From the NCBI GenBank assembly GCA_021776915.1, contig JAIQZU010000003.1, positions 22,618 to 86,617 on the forward strand: 64,000 bases of DNA, written 5' to 3'. The notes under the pieces were generated by a model, which was not told where the DNA came from, made no database searches, and saw only the letters and a list, made by a program, of their open reading frames with translations. Positions 47,759-56,379 of this stretch are shown piece after piece (positions within the stretch are counted from its first letter, which is position 1; each line of letters opens with the position of its first letter). The translations under genes were made by a program, and so were the position numbers. This DNA comes from Candidatus Scalindua sp. (lineage in GTDB: Bacteria; Planctomycetota; Brocadiia; Brocadiales; Scalinduaceae).

Positions 47759-49051
47759 GTGGATAATAAATGGTTTTCTTTAGGCATATTTGTATTGTTG
47801 CTGTTCTTGCCCCTTTCTATATGTGCTCAAGAGATTGATGAGGAACTCCTGGCAAAGTTGAAAATGCGGTTGAAAGAAGAAATAAAAGAAGAAGTGTTAG
47901 GGGAGATTCAGCAAAAATACGTATTAGTGCCAAAGGAAGAAGGTGAGGTACAAGACTATCCCGGAGAGATTGAAATTGCGGTAAAAGAAGAGGATACGGG
48001 GAATGATAGGGACGAATTTCTATCCTACTATTTAGGTAAGGGTCTCAGGGTGGCTGGTGAGAGGATGGTTATCAGAGGATTTAGTGACATAACCTTTGAA
48101 GATCAAGACATTCACTCCAAGCGTAGGTCTGATGGGAATGAGAGTTTCTTTGAACTGGGCCATTATAACCTGTTCATTACTTCTCGGTTGGGTGATCGGA
48201 TAACTTTCCTTGGTGAGACAGCTTTTGAGGTTCCTGAAGGTTCTTCTGAAATGGAGATAGATATAGAGAGACTATTGGTTAGGTATTCTATTGCCGATTT
48301 CATAAATGTTTCTGTGGGGAGACGCCATACTCCTTTAGGATATTGGAATACGGCGTACGCACATGGTCGGTGGTTACATACTACTATATTCAGGCCGGAG
48401 TTATTCAAATGGGAGGATGATGGAGGGGTGTTACCAACACATCAGTTAGGCGTCATGCTGGACGGAAGAGTGCCCATAGGCCCCTTTGATGTAGGATACG
48501 AGTTGGGATTCTCTAACGGGAGGGGAAACACCCCCGGCATTGTTCAAGATACCAGAGACTTGAATGATCAAAAAGCTGTTAACCTATTGCTTGATTTTAA
48601 ACATTCCGGAATGCCAGGCCTGACATTTGGTGTAACCCTTTATCATGACGACATTCCAGCATCTGAAACCTCTCCCATACATGGGGACATGGACGAATTC
48701 ATCTATGGGGCGCACATTGCGTATCTAAAGGGTAACAATGAGTTTCTCGCAGAGGTACTTAACACACACCATGGGAACGATGGTAGATCAGGGAATTATG
48801 ATACCTTGGGTTACTACGCGCAGATGGCACACCGTTGGGGCAAATTCAAGCCGTATTACCGATTTGACAGGGTAGATTTAGATAAGAATGACCCGTTTTT
48901 TGATACGAGAACTAAGAATATATTAAAACACAGTCTTGGCCTTCGCTATGACATCGTGGACTTTAATGCCCTCAAGTTCGAATTCTCTTTTTCTGATACT
49001 AACAAGGAAGACATTGCAGCAATAGCCATACAGACTGCATTTTCATTTTAA
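47759..49051 (+). CDS. Outer-membrane porin with N-terminal coiled coil
   Basis: A signal peptide to about residue 23 is followed by a short coiled coil (IDEELLAKLKMRLKEEIKEE, about 25-60), then a beta-barrel with many Gly/aromatic strands ending in AIQTAFSF. The pattern resembles phosphate-selective OprO/OprP-type or DcaP-type porins, in which an N-terminal coiled coil trimerises. GTG start with AAAGGAGG upstream. The stop is 2 bp before the binding-protein gene, so these are one operon. The substrate is unknown; an anion is possible given the PstS-like neighbour. Confidence 0.78.
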   Translation: MDNKWFSLGIFVLLLFLPLSICAQEIDEELLAKLKMRLKEEIKEEVLGEIQQKYVLVPKEEGEVQDYPGEIEIAVKEEDTGNDRDEFLSYYLGKGLRVAGERMVIRGFSDITFEDQDIHSKRRSDGNESFFELGHYNLFITSRLGDRITFLGETAFEVPEGSSEMEIDIERLLVRYSIADFINVSVGRRHTPLGYWNTAYAHGRWLHTTIFRPELFKWEDDGGVLPTHQLGVMLDGRVPIGPFDVGYELGFSNGRGNTPGIVQDTRDLNDQKAVNLLLDFKHSGMPGLTFGVTLYHDDIPASETSPIHGDMDEFIYGAHIAYLKGNNEFLAEVLNTHHGNDGRSGNYDTLGYYAQMAHRWGKFKPYYRFDRVDLDKNDPFFDTRTKNILKHSLGLRYDIVDFNALKFEFSFSDTNKEDIAAIAIQTAFSF

Positions 49052-49053
49052 CT

Positions 49054-49539
49054 ATGCATAATTTAAGACTATACATAGTTGCATTCTTTACAGTTCTTTT
49101 GGTTTCGTGCAAAACATTAATGGCTGCAGATATAGCCATTGTAGTGAATGTAAACAACGTGGTGGATAAGTTGTCCATGGGGGATGTCGAGAAAATCTTC
49201 AGAGCTGAAAAACAGTTTTGGAAAAATGGTAAGAAGATCAGGTTGATTATGAGACCTATGGATAGTATTGAAGGCAAAGTGTTATTGGAAAAGATTTATA
49301 ATATGCCTCAAGAGGAATTTAAACTCTTCTGGCTTGAGAAAGTCTATGGGAACATTGTTACGGAGCCTCCCACAATCATCAGCTCAGCGAGCATGGTTAA
49401 TATATTAGTGGGGCAACTTCAGGGGGCTATAGCCCCTATTGAGGTGAACAAGATATCTGAATGGGCAAAGATAAAGGTGATGAAGGTTAATGGAAAGATG
49501 CCTGGAGAGAGCGGCTATCCTTTAAAGGCAGAAAAGTAA
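49054..49539 (+). CDS. Small PstS-like periplasmic binding-domain protein, possible lipoprotein
   Basis: A 161-residue protein. The N-terminus has a lipobox-like LVSC near residue 19; alternatively a signal peptidase I site may follow AAD. The mature part, VVNVNNVVDKLSMGDVEKIF then FWKNGKKIRLIMRP, resembles one lobe of PstS-like phosphate-binding proteins, in which this GDVEKIFRA element is common. At one lobe in size it is too small for a full ABC-transport binding protein. No ABC permease is near. It lies between porin and kinase genes with 2- and 10-bp gaps. It may pass a periplasmic signal to the kinase, which is an inference. Confidence 0.72.
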   Translation: MHNLRLYIVAFFTVLLVSCKTLMAADIAIVVNVNNVVDKLSMGDVEKIFRAEKQFWKNGKKIRLIMRPMDSIEGKVLLEKIYNMPQEEFKLFWLEKVYGNIVTEPPTIISSASMVNILVGQLQGAIAPIEVNKISEWAKIKVMKVNGKMPGESGYPLKAEK

Positions 49540-49549
49540 AAAACTTGTT

Positions 49550-51037
49550 ATGAAGATAGTTAGTAAGCTGGTATTAATACTTGGGGTTGTTATCTTTCTG
49601 GTGATAGGGTTGGGTATAGCGGGAGGACTTTCTGTTATCTGGATGAGACGTAGCGCAGATCAGTTAGAGAAGGCGAGTCATCAAGCCTCACAAATAGCAA
49701 ACCTGAATGTAATGACTCAACAATGGGTTGTTTCTGCAGAATTTATCCTTAGGGGAGAACCACTCTATGACTATTTCTACCTGAATACCGTGTTATTGGA
49801 AGAACATATTTCCTCCATAGTGGACAAATTGCTTCCCCAAAATGAAAAGGATATGATATCTGGAATTTCAATTAGTTTTAATCAAATAAAAAAACAAGTA
49901 GAAAAATTAATTAATAAGACAGAACCTGCGAATTCTGAAGTAATAGAAGTCTATATTCAAAAGTTGCTCAAACAGGTAGAAGTTCTTATGGATAATCATA
50001 AGCTTTATATGGATAAATTAGACAAGGTGGCTGATAATACAAAAGATGTGGGTAAATACATCTCCATTGGCATTCCTTCTACTTGTGTTATCCTGGCTAT
50101 TTTCCTTGGAGTAAGCATGGGACGCAGTATCATTTATTCCATGAAGCGATTAGTCTCTGCTACAAAGACAATGGCTATGGGTGATTTGACGAGAGAGGTA
50201 GGGTTGAGATCCAGGGATGAGTTTGGGGAAATAGCTAAGGCATTTGATGATATGAGGGAGGGATTGAGGGTGTATCAAGATCGCCTTAAAGATATCAACA
50301 AAACTCTGGAGGAGCAAGTGGCCGAACGCAAAATAGCAGAAAGAAAACTTATCAGCTATCAAAAACGGCTCAAATCTCTTGCATCTGAATTGTCATCGAT
50401 CGAAGAAAAAGAACGTCGTAGCATTGCCTCAGAACTACATGACCGCATCGGTCAGACCCTGGTTGCCATGAATATTAAGTTAGTAGGGTTGCGAGAATTA
50501 AGCACTTCGAATGAACGAGACATTGTCATAGATGAAATTAGAACTCTTCTTGAGGAAACCGTTCAGGATACACGGACATTAACATTTGAACTTAGTCCAC
50601 CTGTCCTCTATGAGCTTGGTTTTGAGCCAGCCGTAAAATGGTTAATCGAACAGTTTCAGGAGCAACACAAAATTTTGATTGAATTAGTAAACGATGAAGA
50701 GTACAAACCATTAGTTGATGATATACGTATTCTCCTCTTCAAGTCGTTACGCGAATTGCTCACTAATATCGTCAAGCATGCCAGGGCATGCAGTACAAAG
50801 GTTCTTCTTAAGAAGGAAGGTGGCAACATGCGAATTGTGGTTGAGGATGACGGAGTGGGTTTTGATATATCTGGATTTCGTTCCAAGGTTAGCAAGGCTG
50901 GCGGGTTCGGTCTATTCAACATACGTGAGAGGCTGGAATATCTTGGTGGACACCTTGAAGTTGTGTCGAAACCAGGTCATGGAACGCAGATTATGATGAT
51001 TGCACCATTGAAGCAAGAGAAGGAAACCGTTATATAG
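49550..51037 (+). CDS. Sensor histidine kinase, 4-helix sensor-HAMP-HisKA_3
   Basis: A 495-residue NarL-type kinase. Membrane segments are at about 7-29 and 172-195, with a helical periplasmic domain between. HAMP is at about 196-250 (MKRLVSATKTMAMGDL). The phosphoacceptor is His297 in RRSIASELHDRIGQTLVAMN. The ATPase domain has LLTNIVKHARAC, VEDDGVGFDI and GGFGLFNIRERLEYLGG. It is related in its kinase half to the kinase at 34444 but lacks PAS and Cache. It is 10 bp from the binding-protein gene and 109 bp before the regulator. Confidence 0.9.
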   Translation: MKIVSKLVLILGVVIFLVIGLGIAGGLSVIWMRRSADQLEKASHQASQIANLNVMTQQWVVSAEFILRGEPLYDYFYLNTVLLEEHISSIVDKLLPQNEKDMISGISISFNQIKKQVEKLINKTEPANSEVIEVYIQKLLKQVEVLMDNHKLYMDKLDKVADNTKDVGKYISIGIPSTCVILAIFLGVSMGRSIIYSMKRLVSATKTMAMGDLTREVGLRSRDEFGEIAKAFDDMREGLRVYQDRLKDINKTLEEQVAERKIAERKLISYQKRLKSLASELSSIEEKERRSIASELHDRIGQTLVAMNIKLVGLRELSTSNERDIVIDEIRTLLEETVQDTRTLTFELSPPVLYELGFEPAVKWLIEQFQEQHKILIELVNDEEYKPLVDDIRILLFKSLRELLTNIVKHARACSTKVLLKKEGGNMRIVVEDDGVGFDISGFRSKVSKAGGFGLFNIRERLEYLGGHLEVVSKPGHGTQIMMIAPLKQEKETVI

Positions 51038-51146
51038 TATCTAGCGGGCGCTACGAAATTAGCTTTAAATTGTAAGGAAGAGGTTGTAAAATTATCCAAA
51101 AAGCACACACATCGTCATGCTTAGATAAATAGAAAGGAGGATAATA

Positions 51147-51794
51147 ATGGGTATAAGAGTTGTTATCGCTGATGATCACAAGATAGTACGAGAGGGGCTA
51201 CGGTCGCTAATCGAGAAGCAGCCGGGCATGGAAGTAGTCGCTGAAGCAGAGAACGGACGGACGACTGTACAGAAAGTGGAAGAAGTGTCGCCTGATGTGG
51301 TTGTTATGGATATCAGCATGCAGGATTTAAATGGTATAGACGCCACTCGTCAAATCATTTCCAGATTTCCGTCCGTTAAAGTAATTGCCCTTTCTATACA
51401 TTCTGACAAACAGTTTGTAGCTGGTATGCTCAGTGCCGGCGCCTCGGGTTATTTATTAAAGGAAGGGGACTTCAGGGAGCTGACTAATGCCATCCGTATG
51501 GTAGTTTCAAATCAGGTTTACTTGAGTCCTCGTATAGCTGGCATCGTAACCGAGGGTTATGTGCGTCATTTGTCGGAAGCCGGCTCCTCGGCGCACTCAA
51601 TCTTAACAGCCAGAGAACGAGAGGTACTTCAACTTCTTACTGAAGGTATGTCTGCAAAGAATATAGCATCACACCTTCGACTGAGTGTGAAGACTGTCGA
51701 AGGTCATCGCCAGAAAATCATGGGCAAGCTAAAGGTTAACAATGTTGCAGAGCTTACCAAATATGCTATCCGTGAAGGTTTAACTACTCTTTAA
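51147..51794 (+). CDS. NarL/FixJ-type response regulator
   Basis: Receiver with VVIADDHKIVREGLRSLI, phosphoacceptor Asp55 in VVVMDISMQD and Lys in LLKEGDF. The DNA-binding domain is LTAREREVLQLLTEGM..KNIASHLRLSVKTVEGHRQKIM. 215 residues. AAAGGAGG is ideally placed before the ATG. It is the last gene of the porin/binding-protein/kinase operon and resembles the regulator at 36662. Confidence 0.93.
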   Translation: MGIRVVIADDHKIVREGLRSLIEKQPGMEVVAEAENGRTTVQKVEEVSPDVVVMDISMQDLNGIDATRQIISRFPSVKVIALSIHSDKQFVAGMLSAGASGYLLKEGDFRELTNAIRMVVSNQVYLSPRIAGIVTEGYVRHLSEAGSSAHSILTAREREVLQLLTEGMSAKNIASHLRLSVKTVEGHRQKIMGKLKVNNVAELTKYAIREGLTTL

Positions 51795-52395
51795 TATAAA
51801 TTTCCTACCGTATTAATCTGCCTGTTTAGAACAACTCGGCTTGTCATGTGAATGTCAATTGAATAAAGCTGTAGCGGAAATATTCAGGTTTCCATTTCTA
51901 TGATTGCTATATTATTATGTACGGCTTTAGCCTTCGCTACTACAGTCTCCTGATTTATGGTAACGCTTATTAAACCTGCTTAATTCAATGGCATTCAAAT
52001 TAGATAAGAATTTCTTGCTATAAGTGGTACATAACAATAATTATAATAACATGCGCTGGCCTTGTCTTAATCGCAACACCATTCCGAACAAGCCATATTT
52101 TAATTAACAACATCTATTTTACCTACTCATTACATCTTATTCCTTGTACTGTTTTCAGGAATATAGAAGCATACAAAGCGGTCTTTTTTTTTCATAAATA
52201 TATGCATCCACCAATTGTCATCTCACCGCATGGGCGGTAAACTCCTTAGCACTTCTTAATCCTTAAGCTGATAAATTGTTTTCTTTCAGAAAATAGAAGA
52301 AAGTACTTACTGAAAAAAAATTGATGTTGCTTAAGGCGTTTATGAGTCAGAATTTTATTAGCTCTAGTATTATTGAAGAGAGGGAGGGATAAATA
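51795..52395. other. 601-bp spacer with a nested inverted-repeat element
   Basis: At 51849-51998, GTGAATGTCAATTGAATAAAGC and GCTTAATTCAATGGCATTCAAA form outer arms. CTGTAGCGGAA and TTCGCTACTACAG form inner ones. The unit is about 150 bp and its inner part resembles the element at 30255. The remaining 400 bp hold nothing I recognise except the GGGAGGGA ribosome site of the next gene. Confidence 0.55.
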
Positions 52396-53994
52396 ATGAG
52401 AGCAATGAGAAAGTTTATATTGGGATTTTCGGTATTTATGATCCTTGGGACAGTACAGGCAACATTTCCTCAGGATTCACAGGCAATACCGCCATTTGCC
52501 AGGAAGTATATGACGGCATGTACAACCTGTCACTGGTCAACTTTCCCGAAGCTTAATGCGTTTGGTAGGGCGTTTCGTGCAAACGGCCTGAGGATGCCTG
52601 GTGGCGCTGATGAAGTTTTTGTAAAGGATAAGCCTGTGTCTCAAGGAGCTGCTGCATGGTCAAGGTTGTTTCCAAAGTCGGTATGGCCGTCTGATATACC
52701 GGGTATGCCGCCTATAGGCATTGCTATGAAATCCGATTTCAATATGACCAGGGAAAGGAATACGAATCCGATAGGGATGGGCGGCCCAACACGACGTGAC
52801 AATCTTCCTGGTAATTATTTTAGTGGTATAGGTAGTGTAGAGCTTTTCAGTGGTGGCACTTTGGGTGAGACTCTATCATGGTTCGCAGTTGTTGGATTAT
52901 TTGATAATGAAGGCTTTGGCGGTAGTACAACAAATATCGACAGGGCTTATTTCAATTATGCGCCATTCGTCTTTGGTGAACAGGGGCTTGTCAATGTCAG
53001 ATTTGGCCAGTTCGAGCCTCGTGTAGTGCCAATGTCAAACCATAGAAGACAGCTCAGGATAACACCTTACTTAATGAATATATTTCCGGTCTTACCGGCA
53101 GGTAACTTCTTTGGCTTTGCACCTAACCAGAAGGGTATTGAAGTATATGGTAGCTTAAATGGTTTTGGTGGGAAGGGCGGTCTTGAGTGGGCAGCTGGTA
53201 TTGTTAATGGTCAGCCGGGAGGCGCTCTTGGTGCATTTAATGGCGCATCAGGTATGTCGGGAACCATAAGAGACAATGTAAATACCAGAAATAATGAACG
53301 ATTTGATGTGAACAGTGGGAAAGACTGGTATGTCACGGCCTCATACAAGATTGGGGGTATGGGCGTACTTGGTGAGTCGTCAGTTGATGAAAAACTTATA
53401 GCGACCGAGAACTGGCAGGATGATTCAGTCACAATAAAAGGGTATTATTACCAGGGTTCGACAGGCGCTTGGACTGATGATCCAGGTGGTCTTATAGGTA
53501 ATGCAGCTTTCATGGGTGCTGATGCCGATGATAATGCCTGGGACGAGGACGCTAATAGTTTTAAGCGTTATGGCGTTGTTGTTGATGCCAACTGGTGGAA
53601 CTTTAACATTATAGGAGCAGCATCATTCATGGAGGATGACCTTACTGGTACAACAACCATGCCTAATATGTTGAATTTGCCGCAAGAAACTGGTGATAAG
53701 TTTTATGTAGATATTTATACAGCCGAGGTTCAGTATGTTGCATATCCATGGCTTGTGCCTGCTTTCAGATTTGAGAAGGTCAATCCTGATTTTGACGTAA
53801 GAGACCTTAATACATTTGAGCGGTATTCTTTTGATGTTTCAATTCTTGCAAGGGCGAATATGAAGTTCCTTGTCGGCGCATCTTTCTCATCCCTTCCGGA
53901 TGAAAAAACAGGTGTAAATGGATTAGAAGTGTCAAATCCTGACTTACCACCATTTGATGATGTGATGAGGATTGGTGTAGATATTGATTTTTAG
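52396..53994 (+). CDS. Outer-membrane-type beta-barrel protein with single c-heme motif (paralog 2)
   Basis: Paralog of 45255, with colinear similarity across the length. The signal peptide ends near DSQAIPP. CTTCHWSTFPKLNAFG is at residues 42-57. Shared barrel words include NGLRMPGG, AAWSRLFPKSVWP, GGMGVLGESSVDE, WWNFNIIGAASFMEDDLTG and VNPDFDVRDLN. It ends in IDF, a typical aromatic outer-membrane terminus. 532 residues. GGGAGGGA is before the ATG. Unlike paralog 1 it lacks the duplicated leader. The terminator at 54073 is nearly identical to that of paralog 1. Confidence 0.8.
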   Translation: MRAMRKFILGFSVFMILGTVQATFPQDSQAIPPFARKYMTACTTCHWSTFPKLNAFGRAFRANGLRMPGGADEVFVKDKPVSQGAAAWSRLFPKSVWPSDIPGMPPIGIAMKSDFNMTRERNTNPIGMGGPTRRDNLPGNYFSGIGSVELFSGGTLGETLSWFAVVGLFDNEGFGGSTTNIDRAYFNYAPFVFGEQGLVNVRFGQFEPRVVPMSNHRRQLRITPYLMNIFPVLPAGNFFGFAPNQKGIEVYGSLNGFGGKGGLEWAAGIVNGQPGGALGAFNGASGMSGTIRDNVNTRNNERFDVNSGKDWYVTASYKIGGMGVLGESSVDEKLIATENWQDDSVTIKGYYYQGSTGAWTDDPGGLIGNAAFMGADADDNAWDEDANSFKRYGVVVDANWWNFNIIGAASFMEDDLTGTTTMPNMLNLPQETGDKFYVDIYTAEVQYVAYPWLVPAFRFEKVNPDFDVRDLNTFERYSFDVSILARANMKFLVGASFSSLPDEKTGVNGLEVSNPDLPPFDDVMRIGVDIDF

Positions 53995-54072
53995 GCAAAC
54001 TCAAACAATTTAGGTTGTAATTATATTTAGCAAAGATGAAACAGAGTTAAAGTCATATGTAGTGTAACTCTA

Positions 54073-54124
54073 GACAGAAACCCAGGTCAAACAATAACCT
54101 CCCCGTTTTGGCTTGGGTTTCTGT
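54073..54124 (+). terminator. Terminator of barrel-cytochrome paralog 2
   Basis: GACAGAAACCCAGGTCAAA pairs almost perfectly with TTTTGGCTTGGGTTTCTGTC across CAATAACCTCCCCG. The loop and flanks match the terminator at 46938-46994. Confidence 0.75.
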
Positions 54125-54155
54125 CATTTGTGGAGGTGGGGAGTTATAGCTTGTT

Positions 54156-54169
54156 GTCTTTTTGTCAAA
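54156..54169 (+). promoter_or_regulatory. GTCTTTTTGTCAAA motif upstream of cupredoxin 1
   Basis: GTCTTTTTGTCAAA lies 486 bp before the start codon. The same motif, with A or T at position 4, is at 37760, 44509 and 61092. In each region a TAGG(G/T)-AAA/TTAA word follows 80-100 bp later. Confidence 0.45.
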
Positions 54170-54654
54170 TTGAGTATCTAATTCCTACCCAAAAAGCTGA
54201 TAACATTGTAAATATTTATAAACTGAAATGCTTCTATTTTTAGGGAAAACCCTTAGATATAAGCCGATTTTTAAATAATTTGCTAAAAACAACGTTCTTA
54301 TCTAGATTGAAAGTAAAAAATTCCTATTTTTAAGAAACGCAAATAGGTGATATCCCTATTTGTGGCTGTATTAATACACTATTATTCAGTATTTTTTAAT
54401 CTATAACCGCAAATGCCATCTTGTCGCGAGAAATGGCACAACTTCTTTTATAATGTCACCTTATGCAAAGATTAAACGTGGTTTTGTAGTGGTTGCTTCT
54501 GGAAGGAAGAAAATTGTTTCTCTTTATCTTATGGTGACAACATTATTTAGCGTAGTTAGCGTTAGTTTATAAGGTGAATTTGGTACTGGCTTTGCTAAAG
54601 CTTTCTCTACAATATTAAAATATTACAGACTATAGGAAAAGGAGGGATAAGTCC

Positions 54655-55338
54655 ATGAAAAGAACGTACTTAGCAGTATTTGCTTTTGTAGTAGTGGTTC
54701 TGTTTACGGCAAATTTGAAGGCGGAAGATCAACAGGAGCAGTTACAAGCTGCCATAGCGGGGTTAAAAACAGAGATAAGGTCTGACGTTACGGTGGAAAA
54801 TCCTGGAACAATTACGGGTACAGTAAAGTGCAGAAGAGTGAGGCATTCCGGGGATGCGGTTGTTTACATTGAGAAGGTTGGAGATAACAAATACGATGCA
54901 CCGGTTGAACACGGTGTTGTTGACCAGATGAACCTGATTTTTATACCTCATGTGTTAGCTGTTCAGAAGGGTGCAACAGTTGATTTTCCTAATAGCGACG
55001 AGGTAAGGCATAATGTGTTTTCGCCTCCCGATTGTTGCAATCAGTTTAATTTAGGAACTTATGATGCTGGCGCGTCAAAACCTGTTAATTTTGATAAATC
55101 GTGTGAAGTGCCTCTCCTTTGTAATGTTCATGCAGAGATGTCTGCATTTGTGGTGGTGTTGGATAATCCATATTTTGGCGTTACTGCGAAGGATGGAAGC
55201 TTTACGATTAATAATGTGCCGCCCGGTACGTATAAGTTGAAGACATGGCACGAAAAACTCAGATCTGAGGAACATGAGGTAAAGGTTGAAGGCGGCAAAA
55301 CTGTAGAGGCGGACTTTGAATTGAAGAAACGTAAATAG
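54655..55338 (+). CDS. Secreted amicyanin-like cupredoxin with C-terminal regulatory domain (1)
   Basis: Signal peptide to about residue 23, then a helical segment (about 25-45) and a cupredoxin-like domain. The type 1 copper ligands are probably His119 (VRHN), Cys156, His159 and Met162 in LLCNVHAEM; the C-x2-H-x2-M spacing is that of amicyanin. A nearby CC pair (residues 127-128) is conserved in paralog 2. Residues about 175-227 form a carboxypeptidase-regulatory-like beta module (KDGSFTINNVPPGTYKLKTW). Likely a periplasmic electron carrier. GGAGGGATAA precedes the ATG. It is followed after 203 bp by a small ORF and cupredoxin 2. Confidence 0.82.
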   Translation: MKRTYLAVFAFVVVVLFTANLKAEDQQEQLQAAIAGLKTEIRSDVTVENPGTITGTVKCRRVRHSGDAVVYIEKVGDNKYDAPVEHGVVDQMNLIFIPHVLAVQKGATVDFPNSDEVRHNVFSPPDCCNQFNLGTYDAGASKPVNFDKSCEVPLLCNVHAEMSAFVVVLDNPYFGVTAKDGSFTINNVPPGTYKLKTWHEKLRSEEHEVKVEGGKTVEADFELKKRK

Positions 55339-55541
55339 ACTTCATATCTGAAATCAAATAGTATCTTAAAAAAGGCAAATCAATTTCTGATTGACAATGT
55401 GTCGGAAGAAGATTTGGTTGATTATTTAACAACTGACAGTTTGTCAAATGTTGATAGGTTTATGACGGAATTGATGGAATGAGATAATTTTGAATTTTGT
55501 GTATCATGCCATATTATAAAGTACTTACAGAAAGAGATATA

Positions 55542-55652
55542 ATGGCTGCAATCCCCTGGCAATTTGGCATTATACTTGCGAAACTAACTGACTTCAGTAT
55601 TTTAGGTATGATTCTTTATGTTATTTCATTAGTGATGAAAGGGGAGATTTAG
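55542..55652 (+). CDS. Small membrane ORF (36 aa) before cupredoxin 2
   Basis: ATG at 55542 reads MAAIPWQFGIILAKLTDFSI and then LGMILYVISLVMKGEI, with one hydrophobic segment at about 20-31. The stop lies one base before the cupredoxin 2 ATG, so translation could be coupled. AAAGAGATATA precedes it at a workable distance. It is shorter than most gene finders accept. It may be a genuine small subunit or only a leader peptide. Confidence 0.4.
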   Translation: MAAIPWQFGIILAKLTDFSILGMILYVISLVMKGEI

Positions 55653-55653
55653 T

Positions 55654-56376
55654 ATGAGGAATTTTTTGAATTTCTTTGTAGCGGTTTTGATTGTCTCGTT
55701 TTTTTGTGTTCCTGTTCTTGTCGCTCAAGAGGATGGAAAGACACTTACAGCAGAACAGGCTAAGGAAGCACAGGAAAAATTGGCAGAGGCTTTAAAGTCG
55801 CTGAAGAAAGAGATCAGGTCTGAGGTAAAAGTAGATAATGGCGGTACCATCACAGGTAGCGTAAAATGTAAGAGAGTAAAGTATCCTGAAGATGTCGTCG
55901 TATATATTGAAGAAGTGAATGGTAACAACTATCCTGCTCCAGAGGAGAAAGGTATTCTGGATCAGTTAAATTTAACATTTGTTCCTCATGTTATAGCGGT
56001 TCAAAAGGGAGCAGAAATTGATTTCCCAAACAGTGACCTTGTACGGCACAATCTCTTCTCGCCGCCGGATTGTTGTCAGCAGTTTAATCTGGGCACTTAC
56101 GATGTTGGTGTTGTGAAGACTGTTAAGTTTGACGAGGTGTGCGACGTGCCTCTTTTATGTAATGTACACGCAGAAATGTCAGCTTTCGTTGTAGTATTAA
56201 AGAATCCGTATTTCTCCGTGACTGAAAGAGATGGCGTATTTAAGATAGAGAATGTGCCGCCTGGTACTTATAAAGTGAGCGCATGGCATGAGAAACTGAA
56301 GACCGTTACTAAAGACGTGACTGTGGAATCAGGAAAAGCGTCAAATGTCGATTTTGATTTAAAAAAGAAAAAGTGA
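55654..56376 (+). CDS. Secreted amicyanin-like cupredoxin with C-terminal regulatory domain (2)
   Basis: Paralog of 54655, with near-identical blocks (NVHAEMSAFVVVL, SPPDCC, QFNLGTYD). Signal peptide to about residue 24, a charged helix (about 33-58), then the copper domain with His132, Cys169, His172 and Met175. The regulatory-like module is at about 190-240. A strong GAAAGGGGAGA ribosome site is present. The stop is 3 bp before the Rieske ATG, so this copper protein is part of the Rieske/b operon and is a good candidate for its electron acceptor. Confidence 0.84.
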   Translation: MRNFLNFFVAVLIVSFFCVPVLVAQEDGKTLTAEQAKEAQEKLAEALKSLKKEIRSEVKVDNGGTITGSVKCKRVKYPEDVVVYIEEVNGNNYPAPEEKGILDQLNLTFVPHVIAVQKGAEIDFPNSDLVRHNLFSPPDCCQQFNLGTYDVGVVKTVKFDEVCDVPLLCNVHAEMSAFVVVLKNPYFSVTERDGVFKIENVPPGTYKVSAWHEKLKTVTKDVTVESGKASNVDFDLKKKK

Positions 56377-56379
56377 TAT

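Larger units (their letters stand above)
53995..54654. other. 660-bp spacer with terminator and possible leader
   Basis: Terminator at 54073-54124, then GTCTTTTTGTCAAA at 54156-54169 and TAGGGAAAACCCTTA at 54241. These match the order of motifs in the duplicated leaders. ATTTGGTACTGGCTTTGCTAAA near 54579 resembles TTTTGGTACAAGCTTTGCTAAA upstream of the cupredoxin at 61670. No gene. Confidence 0.6.
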
